From: Psococerastis gibbosa
Lineage: Eukaryota > Arthropoda > Insecta > Psocodea > Psocidae
Reading direction: 5' to 3'
Assembly (NCBI GenBank): GCA_963971405.1
Contig: OZ020491.1
Coordinates: 21,694,855 to 21,758,854 of the forward strand
Length of the DNA: 64,000 bases
Shown here: piece by piece, positions 1 through 12,900 of the stretch
How positions within the stretch are numbered: the first letter of the stretch is position 1
How the letters are laid out: each line of letters opens with the position of its first letter
Made by a program: the position numbers and the translations under genes
Notes under the pieces: generated by a model
What the model was told of the DNA's origin: nothing
Seen by the model: the letters and a program-made list of their open reading frames with translations, nothing else
The model's database searches: none

Positions 1-778
1 GGATAGCTTTGTGATGGACAAAATTATCGATTCCGAGATTTCAACGGATTTACACGTATTGAGGTCCCAGGAACCCAAAAAAGTGGCCTTTACGAAATGT
101 CTGTCTGTCGTTCTGTCTGTCGCTCTGTCTGTTCATCGATTTCCGGGGAAACTATTCGGCCGATTTTGATGAAATTTTGCATGCACGTTTACAAAAATCA
201 TACCTAGGAATCGTTTTTTTTATTTGGGGCTAACTCAATTTGGGGGGGTTTTATTCTCAAAAAACTCCAAAAAAAAACGTCTAAAAAAATTATTTCTCAG
301 AAACGGCTCCAACGATTTCTTTTAAATTCACATATATTGGAGTCGTTATTAATGTTAATAAAATGCGGGGGGGGGGGTCACTTCCCCCTTGATAGTTTGC
401 TCATGGGAGTAAAAAAATCAAAATAACTAAATTTTAATGAAAAATGACTAAAAATTAATTATTCTGCGAAGCCTTTCTGTCGATGATTTCTACTTTCAGG
501 CACGTTTTAGGTGTTAAATTGAGTAACGAAATCAGACAGGTTGCTTTCCCAAAAAACTATTTGGTTGTGTGCAAAAAAATGTTTTTTGAAAAAATTATTG
601 AAAATTCACGCATTGCGTGCCCTGCCATTATTACTGTGTGGAAATGTGTTGGTCTGACCTATCTAAAATTTACCTCACCTCTAGTGACGTCAGGTGGACA
701 CCCTCCCCACCTCCCCCTGACATATCCGAAATTTAACCTAAGGAAAATTATATACCATGAAATTACTCATTTTCTTCA
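1..778 (+). mobile_element. Dispersed ~850-bp repeat (family A), copy 1, left end outside window
   Basis: First of at least seven copies. Landmarks in order: a stretch reading GTGATGG...GAGATTTCAACGG, a TCTG/TCTGTCTG simple-repeat patch, a G run, TTATTAATGTTAATAAAATG, and a GTGACGTCAGGTGG block near the right end. Complete copies elsewhere are bounded by GCTTTCCAATTTAT and its reverse complement. I see no protein-coding potential, so this is a non-autonomous element of unknown class. The short open frame at 483-791 is repeat sequence, not a gene. Confidence 0.75.
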
Positions 779-875
779 GGTAACAGGCTGACTGAAAAAA
801 ATCCAATTATTTTCTCAATTACAGTACCTAATAAAAAAAGGAAATTAAATCGATCTTCTAATATCTCTTTTTCAG

Positions 876-938
876 AAACTGGACTTAAACAGTGATGGTG
901 TAATTACAATGGATGAATTTATGGAATGCTGCTACAAT
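876..938 (+). CDS. Penultimate exon of a KChIP-like EF-hand calcium sensor
   Basis: Sixty-three bases between a TTTTTCAG acceptor and a GTAAGC donor, phase 0 on both sides, encode 21 residues. They contain an EF-hand loop of the form DLNSDGVITMDE with acidic residues at the calcium-ligand positions, followed by FMECC. Among neuronal calcium sensors this best fits EF-4 of Kv channel interacting proteins, which modulate A-type potassium channels at the cytoplasmic face; their matching stretch ends in FLESC. The preceding exons must lie left of the window. Recoverin, hippocalcin or GCAP relatives are less likely because their C-termini differ. Confidence 0.7.
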
Positions 939-1154
939 GTAAGCATACAAATGATGAACAAACAGTTTTCAAGTATTTTAGGCGCACTAACTTATAAAAT
1001 TATTTTAAGGTACATTTTTAGAGTGATATGTTATGTTATGTTAAGAGTGCAAGATATACCAGTGTAAAACAGCATGCTTAAAAGTGTAACTGTAAAATAA
1101 GCACAAATCAGCAATAAGTAGAGATGGGTTTGTAGCCTTTGCCATAGGCTACAT

Positions 1155-1385
1155 ATTGTAGTACCCTATGGCACGACAGTATATCTCTACAATAAAAACG
1201 TCTTGGCACTCAATTTCGCTGATATTTGTGGAGAAAAGTCACGGTTTAGGTGCAGAAGCGCAGCCTTTCTGCCCTCTATGCAACTGCTGGGAAGAAAGGT
1301 ACCCTGCCAATGGCGGAGGTTCACCATACCATGTATTGCATTGGGCTGCAAGAAATCTGATGGTGGAAGCCTAGTGCTATGGCGT
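1155..1385 (+). pseudogene. LINE C-terminal remnant in the KChIP-like intron
   Basis: The reading around 1250-1374 gives PFCPLC followed by LHWAARNLMVEA and a stop. This matches the zinc-knuckle tail typical of some non-LTR retrotransposon polyproteins (CPLC...C...LYW). A better preserved sister copy lies at 31940-32180. The copy is 5'-truncated and shifted between frames, so it is dead. Confidence 0.6.
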
Positions 1386-1574
1386 GATTAAAAATATTTT
1401 CTACAGCATTTTCAAAAAGCAGCTCGGTACACAATTTAATAAATTTTCGAGTTACGGGCTAATTATAAGAATATTTGGAAAGACTCAAAATTCAGCATCT
1501 GTTTTAAAATTGAATTAGGCTACACAATTTTCATTTTTTCAACCGACAGTCGTGACAAAAAATTTTCTTTTCAG

Positions 1575-1622
1575 GACGAAAAGATGTGTAGAAATTTTGC
1601 TCTCTTCGACGGAAGCTGGTGA
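1575..1622 (+). CDS. Terminal coding exon of the KChIP-like gene
   Basis: After a TTTTCAG acceptor, 16 codons encode DEKMCRNFALFDGSW and a TGA stop. Known KChIPs end in a last exon of the same length with the pattern DDNIMRSLQLF plus a few residues, so the position, phase 0 and LxLF-type ending all agree. It joins exon 876-938 across a 636-base intron that holds a LINE tail. The gene runs in the same direction as AASS, whose ATG is about 2.3 kb downstream. Confidence 0.7.
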   Translation, partial: DEKMCRNFALFDGSW

Positions 1623-1716
1623 AGGTGCGGAAAGTGGAATAATCACGTTTTACTTCCTTCTTTAATTCAACTTGAATGATAGTCTAGTCAATTAGCCATC
1701 TCTGTACATGTAGTAA

Positions 1717-1722
1717 ATTAAA
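1717..1722 (+). terminator. Candidate polyadenylation signal for the KChIP-like gene
   Basis: An ATTAAA hexamer, the commonest variant of AATAAA, lies about 95 bases after the stop. No AATAAA occurs between the stop and this point. Transcript ends are not visible in genomic sequence. Confidence 0.35.
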
Positions 1723-2036
1723 TACAATGGTAATCCGATATGGCTGTCACTCTATGCAATTATTTATTTAGGCAAATCTTCACTAATAATGTATAATGCA
1801 TGAATGCGGAACATGTTGTAACAATTTTTTCATGTTTTCTTAGCTTGAATTTGACTGTAGTGGTTTAGACTGCGTGATTTGTAGTTCAGTGTGGTGTGAG
1901 GTTGCCTTCACGTAAAAAATCATCTAAAGTCTACTCTGTGGTTTTCCAACTACCATCAATGAATCAATCAATCAATGACTGCCGTGTATTTCCCCTTGTA
2001 ACAATATACAATATTATACTAAGTAATAAAATTAAT

Positions 2037-2108
2037 GGAGTATTAATAGTAATAAAGTATTAATAGTAATAAAGTATTAATAGTAATAAAGTAATAATAG
2101 TAATAAAG
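2037..2108. repeat. 17-bp minisatellite, about four units
   Basis: The unit AGTATTAATAGTAATAA repeats about three times exactly and once with a change. The remaining intergenic stretch from 1723 to 2667 shows no gene and no other clear element. Confidence 0.75.
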
Positions 2109-2667
2109 TCGTCATAAATACAGGTCATACAAAACCATAAACATAATGTGTAAACTTATCTGTCGCCAGTCCAGAGTGCCTATGACTTCATATTTTTTCA
2201 CTGGATGAAGCCGAATATGGGAAGTAAGCTAGTCAACTGTAAGCTGACCTCTTGTTGAATTGTACATGTTGCTTTCAACTTGAAATTTCAACATCCCAGC
2301 GTCTTCTAGTGATTTAGCGTACAGATACCTTTTAAACACGATATAAAAATGCCTAGTTCAGCAAATCCCTCACAGCATAATATGAGAGTTTTAGTATTGG
2401 CCCTACAACCCTCTTTTGTGGTAAAAAAATTTCAGTCATTTGGTATTCAGCACAACCCATCTGCTACAACGAAATATTTCTCAGCGAATCACCGGCGTAC
2501 GAATCGCCCGTGGGTATGAAGATTTATATATATTTTTTAAAGCCTGACAATAGGGGATCTGTGGCAGCACCCTATAATCCGACAAATTCTATTGCCCGAC
2601 ACCACCCTTATGCAAACCCTTTGTCGGATTATTATGATTAGACTCCTTTGTGCGTTTAAATTTAAGT

Positions 2668-3440
2668 TAGGGGAAAGTCGGGTAAACTGAGACAATTAGG
2701 CAAAGTGAGACAAGCCTTAAATGTCTAGGCTGTTGGCGGGAAATCGTCTAATGACACATAGTAGGTGACATTGGCCAAGGTGCGCTACCAAAATAAATAT
2801 GGAGCCATTTGGTACAAATTTGATAGTGTACGATTTTTTTCTACTTTTTACGGGTCCAATTGCAATATTTTATGTTCACTAATGTAAGCATAGCCTTCCA
2901 TATTTTATAGTTATGTGTTGTCAATCATTTGTATTTAGTTTATTGGCTACTTTTACACAAATAACAGCAATACTACAACAACTGTTTATATCTGGTCCGT
3001 GTTAGGGCAGATTGAAATCAAAAGCGCAGGTGGAGGTAAAGTGAGACATTATATGTCACATGCGAAACATCATTGTCTCACTTTACCTGCCACATACCTT
3101 ACCGTTTTCGTAAGTTGTCTTACCCCTTTCACTCATTTGTTTTGTGGTTGTTTTTTTCATTCTATGCCTAATAATAACTAGAAGGCGTCAAATCTACTAT
3201 CTTGGTCAGAGAGTTCAATGTCCCGCTTTGCCTGACCTAGTAAGGTAGAGTGAGACAAGTGTCGACTTTTGCCAGAAGTGCTTATGGTCCGAAACCGTAC
3301 AAATGAATGATGAAGCCTTCATATCGTTGACAGCTGATCAATAACAATATCAGTTGGCAATATAAGCAGATTCATGTTGGCTTTGATGACCGAGAAATAA
3401 AATCACAAAATTTAAGTGGCTCACTTTACCTGACTTTCAT
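2668..3440. mobile_element. Element with GAAAGTC-GGTAAA-TGAG ends and internal GTGAGACA repeats
   Basis: The left end reads GAAAGTCGGGTAAACTGAG and the right end reads CTCACTTTACCTGACTTTC, an imperfect inverted repeat. The motif (G/A)GTAAAGTGAGACA or its complement recurs inside near 2700, 3034, 3075, 3243 and 3418. This gives the look of a non-autonomous DNA transposon with several subterminal binding-site-like repeats. It fills most of the interval between the two genes. Confidence 0.6.
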
Positions 3441-3906
3441 CTACATGCTATGTAGATAATGAAGTCAATAGATTGAACCAGATAGACCTATATATGCATT
3501 AATAAGTAGCTGTGCCGTTAAGTATTCCATACTGATACTTTTCAAGCGAGGGTGGGACCAGGCCTTAATACGTGAACACTCATAACTTAACATTTACATA
3601 ATAATTTTAAGTAAGTCCTATTTTTAACCTTGAAAACAATTCCTATTGACAACTCCTATCAACATATCACAGGTCAAAAGTTCACTACTCTACATTAGAT
3701 TGCATTGGTCGAAAATAACTTAGTTCAGAATTATTAGTTATGATTGCATTACGGAGATTTCGATTGCTAAACCATTTGAATGATCCCTAGAAAATACAAA
3801 GGTAACTTAACTTTTTCAGTAGGCCAATTTAATGAATAAGATTTGGCTGCATGATAAAAATCATTTAGATCCATTGACGTAGGCCATTGTATTTTTGTAA
3901 ATTTTT

Positions 3907-3921
3907 AGGAGATTCTATAAA
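3907..3921 (+). promoter_or_regulatory. Possible splice acceptor and short 5' UTR just before the AASS start
   Basis: A T-rich run ending in TTTTTAG at 3902-3908 looks like a 3' splice site and leaves a 13-base leader before the ATG at 3922. It would fit either an upstream non-coding exon or trans-splicing of a leader RNA near the start codon. No TATA box or other promoter signal was recognised. Confidence 0.3.
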
Positions 3922-3990
3922 ATGCTGCGGTTGCAGAGCAGGTATTTGAAGTGTTTAAGCACTGTGGGCTCACCTATTCGCCAACAACAC
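3922..3990 (+). CDS. AASS: AASS exon 1 (start codon, mitochondrial presequence)
   Basis: ATG after a purine-poor ATAAA context opens 23 codons, [20 protein letters not shown] then QQH, and ends at a consensus GTAAGT donor in phase 0, matching exon 2. The peptide has basic and hydroxylated residues and no acidic ones, as expected of a matrix-targeting signal. It was chosen because no other upstream ATG with a phase-0 donor gives a leader of this type. Confidence 0.8.
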
Positions 3991-6900
3991 GTAAGTACAT
4001 AGTGTACTATAGTGAAAATTGTCTTGATTGAATCTGACGTCATAAATTTAGAATCAATACGAATACAGGGTTGGGTGGACTCGTTAGGATTCTATTTGTA
4101 AAACAGCACATGCCCATGGTAGGCCTATCTGCTAAATTTGGGGGGGGGGGGGTCCAGACCCAAAAACGCATGAAACATAGCACACGAGCCAAGTTCCCTC
4201 TCAAACCTCCCCCCCCCCCCCATCAACATCGGAACTGAAATTGAAATAAACCCGCCTCCGTGTGTTATCTGCGCAAATCCTGGATCTGCTCCCAGGACTT
4301 GCGTTTTTTGTGTACTCCAGAAATATTCATTCATCACGTTTCCCAGGTTCTTCTATAAATCAACGTGCCTTGAGTCTTAATACATTCTTAAATTTTGATT
4401 TGAATTCCATTGATGATATCTATTTTCATATATGATTTTATCATATTACGCTGTACCTACAGAATATCGGAAAATACCGCTACATAATAATGTAATGTTA
4501 CCTTTGACAAATATGATAAACAACCTTTTTAGATGGAATGCGCAAAAGCTTTCGATTTCAGATATTCCAAACCACCCGAACTCCACCGGAAGAAAACATT
4601 GATGTAAATAAGATAGTAGTGGAGTAATGACGTACATAAAAAAACTTGTTGTGTCTTAAAGACAAACAGCACATAATATAAAAGTGAAACTTTTGTATTG
4701 CAGGGAAGCATTTTGATTGTACACCAATCACACGACACACTTGTTCTTTCTGCACCTAATATGGGCATAATCACTATTATATATAGTAAAATTGAATGTA
4801 TTTTAATGGATAAATTAGATTATAAACAACGAGAACACCAAACAATACTTAACATACAGTATATGGATGTTTTTACATATATCTTAAGGCCTGAGGTGTG
4901 AAGGAAATTTAAACAAAATAGGAACACCCACACCTACAACACGAGGCAAAGGGGCGACCTGGTAAAGCCAGCACTACGCTCAGCCAGGTGTGAGCGACTG
5001 GATCCTATACTACAAAGACTCCCTTGCGGACTATCGCAAAACTAAGTGTTCAACCAAAAAAAAGGATGGCGTGCTGATTTTAAATTTAAAAATTATTTTT
5101 TATGGCTTAGGAGTTTACAGCTACATCCATTGTTTAGGGTTGTCACTATTTATTCCCAGTTTAGGTAGGTAAACTGCTACCGAGAGTGTACTGGCCAAAT
5201 GTGTCAGTAATGAGTATGGGGTGGTGCTGCAACGACTCACTTACGTCCACTCCGCACAACACAGAATTATGCACTTAAGACAATTACAAGAACACCCAGG
5301 CTGACGCACTCAAACACAGTTTACAAATCTAGCAATATACTACCGCTGGAACTACTATACAATAAGCAACTACTTTCCTTTAATCAGAGGCATATAGCGC
5401 ATAAAATCGTTAGTCCGTCTGTCAATATCCGAAACACTAGATCTCATGCATATGAAACACTCCCACTACCCTCATGGTCTCTTTCGCGCACAAGAAACAG
5501 TCTGCTATATAAGGCAATATCAGCCTTCAACATATACTCTAAGCACATCTTATAACAAACCAGAATACGATGTCAAAAGCAGTCATAAGTCGAAAATAAG
5601 CCTATACATAACAAACAAAAGCTGCGGATAGGAGGCAGGACCACAGCAACCCGAAACATCCGACACGAGGAAGTTGTCATGGCGCGGCTACGTCTGGGCC
5701 ACACACGGCTCACACATGGCTTTCTGATGGCGGGAGAACCCCCGTCATTATGCCACTGTGGTGCAGAAAACACAGTTGCCCACATCCTTGTCGAATGCCA
5801 AAACCTCACCCACCACAGAACCTGGCCCCCACAAACATCCCTCTCAACCCTACTACGTGACGACGAAACCGCTACCCGAACTATCCTCTCATTTTTAACT
5901 ACTACGAACCTCATCAACCTCTCAACACTCACTTAAGACTTAACACTCACTTGCAAAACAATTAACACAAACCACTAAATTGATATCTTTATATTGTCTA
6001 TGTAACTATGTTTAAGTAATTTTAAGCTTGTAAGGGTGTAGCCTACCACTTATTAGATTGGGTGGCTATTACACTGAGGATTGTCAGTGTAATAGCCGCC
6101 CAAGATAATGCGTGACCCTCACACGCCTCACGGTACGAAGGAGCGCAACCATTATTAAAAAACTGTATATAAACATTAGATCGAGGTAAATACACGTTTA
6201 TTTTATTTATTTATTATTTATTAACTAGTGTTTATTTTTATTTTTATGGACTTTTTATGGACCCATAGGTCCCTTGTCCAATGTAAACGACACCATGGAT
6301 TTCGGACATTAATTGTATTGTTTCCGCATGAATTTTTGGCTATTGGCAAACTGGTATACGTTATCGTGGTCAACCTAAAAGCGATAATGGACAAGCTGAT
6401 GCAAGCTTGCCATTGACGCAATGCAACAGGCATGACTTAACCAAGTACAGATACGAGTCGGCCAAAATGCTTGTACAGGGAACCAGGGACCGCTTAACCC
6501 CCATTTTTATTTTTGCTCGATTAAAACATAAATGTCTACAACGCCTTTCAATTGAACTGGACACGCTGTAAGCTTGGATGTTTAGAATTCACACCTGAAC
6601 TATTTTCTGGCTTTTAGCTCGATGTGAAGGGGAAAGTTATTGCCATAAGACGCGAGGACCAATCGGTATGGGAGAGACGAGCTCCTTTTTCACCGGCAAA
6701 TGTAAGACGACTTACGAGGGCCGGCGTCAAAGTAATCGTGCAGCCGTCAAACCGTCGCGCCTATCCAATGCAGGTATTTTTTAGGATTATATTACAGCCT
6801 TTTTTCTCATGATCACATTATATACGTATCCATATATTTTGTATATGCCATGACAAAATTTTCTAAATATTTTTTTTTTTGTGTGTTTGTTATTGACGAT

Positions 6901-9900
6901 TGCCGAAAGGACTGTTTAATATGTCTTAATGGATCAATAAATTATATTCTATTATATATTCTATTACTGAGTGTCACTGAAGATGTCAACCGCAGTTGTT
7001 GACGAAACGTTTGGAATCTTACTTTCAAATCAAATCAAATTAGCGCGGATTCTTCTGTCCCCTTATTATATTAGAGTTCTACATATCAACCTTAACTTAC
7101 ATATCACATAGATCATTTCTATGAAATTTGATTTCGCACACTTGTAAGGTTTTTCTCTTCTGGCTGTCCCATAGTCATAAAAGCACGTGTACTATACCAT
7201 CATTTCCACAGCTTTGCTCAACATACTAATTCAATTACTCGATATTGCTGAATTTCAGACGTATGCAAATGCAGGTGCTGTAATTCAGGAAGACATTTCA
7301 GAAGCATCAATTATATTTGGCGTCAAGCAAGTGCCTGTGGATCAGCTTATTCCGGAGAAGACATACTGCTTATTTTCCCACACTATAAAAGCACAAGAAG
7401 CAAATATGGCGCTTTTGGATGCAATACTCGCAAAGGTAGACCTAAATTTTCAATAAAATTACGGTTTCAATAGGACTTTAGTTTTGTTGGAAATGAAGAT
7501 GTACCGTATTTCACCCATAAAAACCACCCCTACCTGCCTCCCGATCTCAGATCACCCGTATTTTATTTTTCCTTTAATGTCTGTCATATAATCTTCCATT
7601 TCCAATGTGTTTCTTTCTACTATAATTTAATGTTTTTTTTCCATCATTTTTCAGGGGAACTACCCTGGGCTAATGCGGGCTCTTTTGATTTCGTCTACTT
7701 TCGTAGGTTCTCGGTATATATCGCGTAGAGCTCATCATTTCCACGGATACGCCACTCTCTCCCTTATCCTCATATAAGGGTAATATTAAATTTTGTAATT
7801 GTTACAGAATATTCGGCTTCTTGACTATGAAAAGCTTATGGACGAGTCAGGACAACGTGTTGTTGCGTTTGGAAAGTACGCTGGCGTAGCTGGAATGGTC
7901 AATATTCTTCATGGATTGGGTCTCAGACTTTTAGCGCTTGGTCACCACACACCTTTTATGGTAAAAATAAGAACCGGTCCGAGTTCACTCGAACATGCTT
8001 TCCAATTTATCAATTAGTAGATAGAGATAATGAGTTACTTCATAATAAATAATTTTTCTAAAACTCCATTCTCTCTAGTGTACGGTACGCAATGTATTGA
8101 AGCGTTCTATAATTTCTTTAAAAAATAATTTTTTACACAAAAGGAAATACTTTTTTGGGAAAGCACCTGAAGGTAGAAGTCATCGATAGATAGGTTCCGT
8201 AGAAAAATTATTTTTTAATCATTTTTCACGAAATTGAATTGAATTGAATTGAAAACGACTTTATTGAATAAAAACAAAACAAAAGGCGAACAATAAGGCT
8301 ATAAAGTCTTCTTTTCATGCTAACCATAATAACATAAATTGAGTTATTTTTATTTTTTTACCCCCAGAAGCAAACTAACAAGGGGCAAGCGACCTCCCGC
8401 ATTTTATTAATATTAATAACGGCTACAATATATGTTAATTTAAAAGAAATCGTTTGAGCCGTTTTTGAGAAATAATTTTTTAGACTTTTTTTTTAGTTTT
8501 TTGAAAATAAAACCCCCCAAAATTGAGTTTGCCCAAAATAAAACAAATGGTTTCGAGGTATGATTTTTGTGAACCTACATGCCAAATTTCAAAATCGACA
8601 GAGTAGTTTGCCCGGAAAACAATGAACAGACAGGGCGGGCGACAGACAGAGCGACAGAGCGACAGAGCGGCAGACAGACAGACATTTCGTAAAAACCATT
8701 TTGTTGGTTCCTGGAACCTCAAAACGTGTAAATCCGTTGAAATCTCGGAATCGAAAATTTCGATCATCACAAAGCTTTCCTAATACTAGATATAAATTGG
8801 AAAGCAATAATATAGCTTAATAATATTAATATGTAGACCCAGGGACGGATCCAGCCCATTAGGGAGGGGGCTAGTTGTGGGTCAAAATAGAACAAACATG
8901 TAGCCTTCTGGTAGTATCGATTAAATTAGAGCGTAATAAATTAACTTGCAACAGATTTACTAAATTTCCCAGTTCACAGTAAAAATATTTATTGTAGAGT
9001 AGAGAATATTTACGCCATTACAAAAACATTTTGTCGACATTTTGGTTCATGGTAAGTCGCCGTCAATAATACCGATTGGCCACAATCTTCAGAATTTATT
9101 CGTACAAAAATGGCGTCCGGATGCCTTGCTAACCGATTTTTGCACATGTCAATTCTGAAGATTATGGCCAATAATCGGTTAATATAGTAGCTATAATAGT
9201 TACTGCCACATATTATACATTAAAATATCGAGAAATATTTCTTCTAATGCCTGAACTATTTCTTCTAGCTCTGCTCTATTTATTTATTTATAATGTATAT
9301 TTACTGTGAAATTCGACTTGGTACAAAAAACATACGTGACGTTTGTGTCCCGCGGGAAGGACTCCGTTTGGGCCAATTTTTTATAACTTTCTCTATGTTA
9401 CTTGAATATAAAATAAAAAGTGACTGGGGAAGTGGCAAACCAGGGCTGACCAAAGTTAAAGCCAACGTAACTAGCCCTCTTCCTTTTTCAAATCATCCAA
9501 TTGAAGCAACCCCAAGAATCGATTTTTGGGGAGCCCCCCCCCATATCAGTGTTAATTTGTTAACCACCCGGTAGATGGTTCTGAAGGTATAATAAATATA
9601 ATACATACACACTTTGAACCAGGTCCAATGTTTCACCCTCCCAATATCTTACAGGCAGGGCCTTGCTCAATGGCGATTATTTCCGGAATATAAACAGAAA
9701 ATTCATTGATAGGTGAGTGACTTGGTTATGGATTACTTGTGACCCTTCATCTCATATACTCACTTCATACGCCAGTACAGACCAATTACGAATCTCTCAA
9801 TGCATATTCATTGCCGTCTATGCTTCCTATACTAATATAATATGTAGGCCTATCTAGACTATAATTAATAATATACAATGTAGAATGTAGGCTTTATATA

Positions 9901-12900
9901 TATTATATAATCCAATAAATTAAAGAATATAACAAATTTTTGGAAGACTGTTCCTGTTAACAGTCTCGTTTCATTAACAAAATTGACTAATTGAAGCTAG
10001 AGGTCGGCGATATTGGCAGAAATATCGATATTCGATACATCAAAATATCAAAAAAATAATATCGATATCGATAATTATCGGGCATTAGCATTAGCATTGC
10101 CGTTAAAAATTGCGAAAAAAATATAAGGCGGTTTCAGGTACGTACCTGAAAACCTGTCTACCCGAGAGGAGGTTATTATAAATTTCTGTAATTTAGCGTA
10201 TGGTAAGTACCGTGGACTCTTCCGCCAAGCTAAACTTTCATTCCTTGCCATAACTTTTCCATTATTTTTTTAATTTCCTTATTTTTTTCGATACGATACA
10301 GGTATAAATTTCGATATATCGATATCGTATCGGGGTTTGAATATCGATGTAAATATCGATATTTCCTTGCCGATAATATCGATATTCGATATTATCGTAT
10401 CGTATCGCCGATCTCTAATTGAAGCTATAGCTACCCGCTATATGGGAGGTAAAAAGAAACTAATATGAATAAGACAATTGGACAACACCCCCTCAGCCCC
10501 GGGCCCTCTGCCGAACCAAGCTAAAAGTCTAAAACACCCTAACTAGAAAGAACCGGTCCGAGTTTACTCGAACATGCTTGCCTATTTAATATTTATCGTT
10601 TGTCGAACAAGGAGCAGTCTGGGTTTCCACTATAGTTGGTTGACCCATACGTCACAGCAGAAAAATCTCGGTCAGTTGACTGACGCTTACAATTGTCATC
10701 TAACAAAATTAATGATACATCAGATAGGCCTACATGAACCGGTTATAAGATGACGGTTGTTCGAATAACACTTACACAGTATGCCTCAGTCAACTGACCG
10801 GGTTTTTTCTGCTCAGCGTAGTTTTACTATAGCTACGCCGACTGCGGTATCATCTGCATAAAATTGGCGTATAATGGAACTAAAGTGTACAGATGGTGTT
10901 GTTTCTAACGCCTGCTTTCAGCATTTCTGCTTTAAGCAACCCTGTCAGCCTGGCGGGGGGAGTGAGTCTGTTTGTTAACTTGAGGCACCCTAAGGGCAGA
11001 CTCTTTCACCTCGGGGAAGGGGGAGTTGACTAACAGGGTGGACCTCCTGATTATAGTGGATTCCGAACCACTTGGGGAACATGGTAAAGTCACACGATTA
11101 AATCGGAGGTGACCAGGACTCGACTTATACTGCCTAAGCGCGTCATCATGTCCCACCAGGTTCCCCTGCCAACGCTGTGCACACTACCAAGTTGCCGCAG
11201 TTTGAAACAAGCTCTGCTCTAATGGAATCAACATGGTAAGGCCGTTGGCAAGTGTACAGATGGTGTGAAACATATTATTTTTGAATATGAGATTCTGGGC
11301 GGCTACCTCCGACTCGAGACTCTAGGTTAAGGCCTGGAACTGAACTGCAGAACATCCGGTAATTCCCGGTGAGGACGACCCGAAACTTTATAAAGGAGAA
11401 AGGTATCCTCGACGGCTCGACGAGCGGAAAATCGGCCACACTAGATGGACGCTAGAGGATCCTTTCGCTGAATAGAATCAGCAACCGCAAAAAAAGGAGA
11501 AGCTGTGCCGAGTCAGAGAGGATTTGGAGTCTTGGGTAGCGACGGATTTAGTTCAGTGGTCAGCAGATATACCATCCCGACAATGTGAAGACTCGAATCC
11601 CATCTCCGTACATTATTCCAACTCTTTCCTTCTCTAATATCCCTCCTTCTTCTTCTTCCTCTTTCCTCTTAGTGCCACGTGCGCAACTTATTACACTCCA
11701 CCCGGTCGGACGATAAACTCGGTCATTGCTTTCCCTTTTGCTCCGGCGAGTTGTTCGATTTTTTCGTCGAGGGTTGCCTCGGTCTGCCGATGGGTCTTCT
11801 ACCTTGCAGCCTTGCGCCGCCTCCTCTAATATCCCCATGGTTTTAATTTCAGCATATAGGACCGGCGCATAATTATAGGAACTCAATGATGGCGAGGCAA
11901 GCGATTCGCGACGCAGGCTACGAAATAGCCTTGGGGATGATGCCTCGCTCCATCGGACCAATCACATTCGTCTTCACAGGCTCGGGAAATGTGTCACAGG
12001 GTGCCCAAGAAGTATTTCAAGAGCTACCCTATGAGTATGTTCCTCCGAAGATGCTGCAAAAAGTGGCAGAGCACGGAGGTAAATTTTTGCATTGTATTTT
12101 ATTACGCCTACAGGATTTTTTTTATTATTATTAATTGGGGTACAGGTGTTACCTGTGTGCACTTAAGCCTATTGGGCCTATTGTGCCCCCTACAACAAAG
12201 AATCGACGTATCTACATCACTTCCTCGAGGCCTATTTCCCTCAGGAGAGCCAGGACCTTGAGGGGATTTAGAAGTGGTAGGTCTTTTACATGTAATTGCA
12301 AGTTTCCCAAGCATGCTGCTCTTCTACGTTCGATTGCATCGCAGTGAAGGAGGATATGCTCGGGGTCCTCCGCTCCTTCGTTACAGAATCTGCATGCTCT
12401 AGACTCTCTGACACCTATGTTGGTCAGATGTCCATTCAAGTTGCAATGCCCAGAGAGGAATCCTGTGATCACACGCAGTAGTCTCCTGTTCATATTAATG
12501 CATACTTGGGCTCTTTGGCGCTGGTGGCTTCCCAGGAGCATTTTGGCTTGCCGAAGGCCCGGCAATGAGGTACAGGATACGTTCTATAGAAAATATTTCC
12601 ATCAAACATTCCATTGTCATATAGGAAGGGGAATGATCAAATAAGTGGCAATAAAAGGAAATACTGGTATGTCGAGGGAAAAACAGTGCACCTGCGACAA
12701 GCGCACAAGCCATCGATAGAAATCTGCTGAAGTAGACTTTGAGGTTTTGCACCAGCTACCAGCCCTTATGCTCACATGACAAATTTGTCAACGGATCACT
12801 GGGGCGTGTGAACAGGGCCTTAGGCATTCGACAATATACATACAGTATGTAACTTTTAAATTAGTTAATTTAAATAAGTATAATTATCGATCATATTTCA

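Noticed and set aside
483..791. 102-codon open frame at the left edge
   Set aside because: It lies wholly in family A repeat; other copies carry stops in the same frame.
11560..11961. 133-codon minus-strand open frame overlapping AASS exon 5
   Set aside because: It is a shadow of the conserved exon on the other strand and extends into non-conserved intron.
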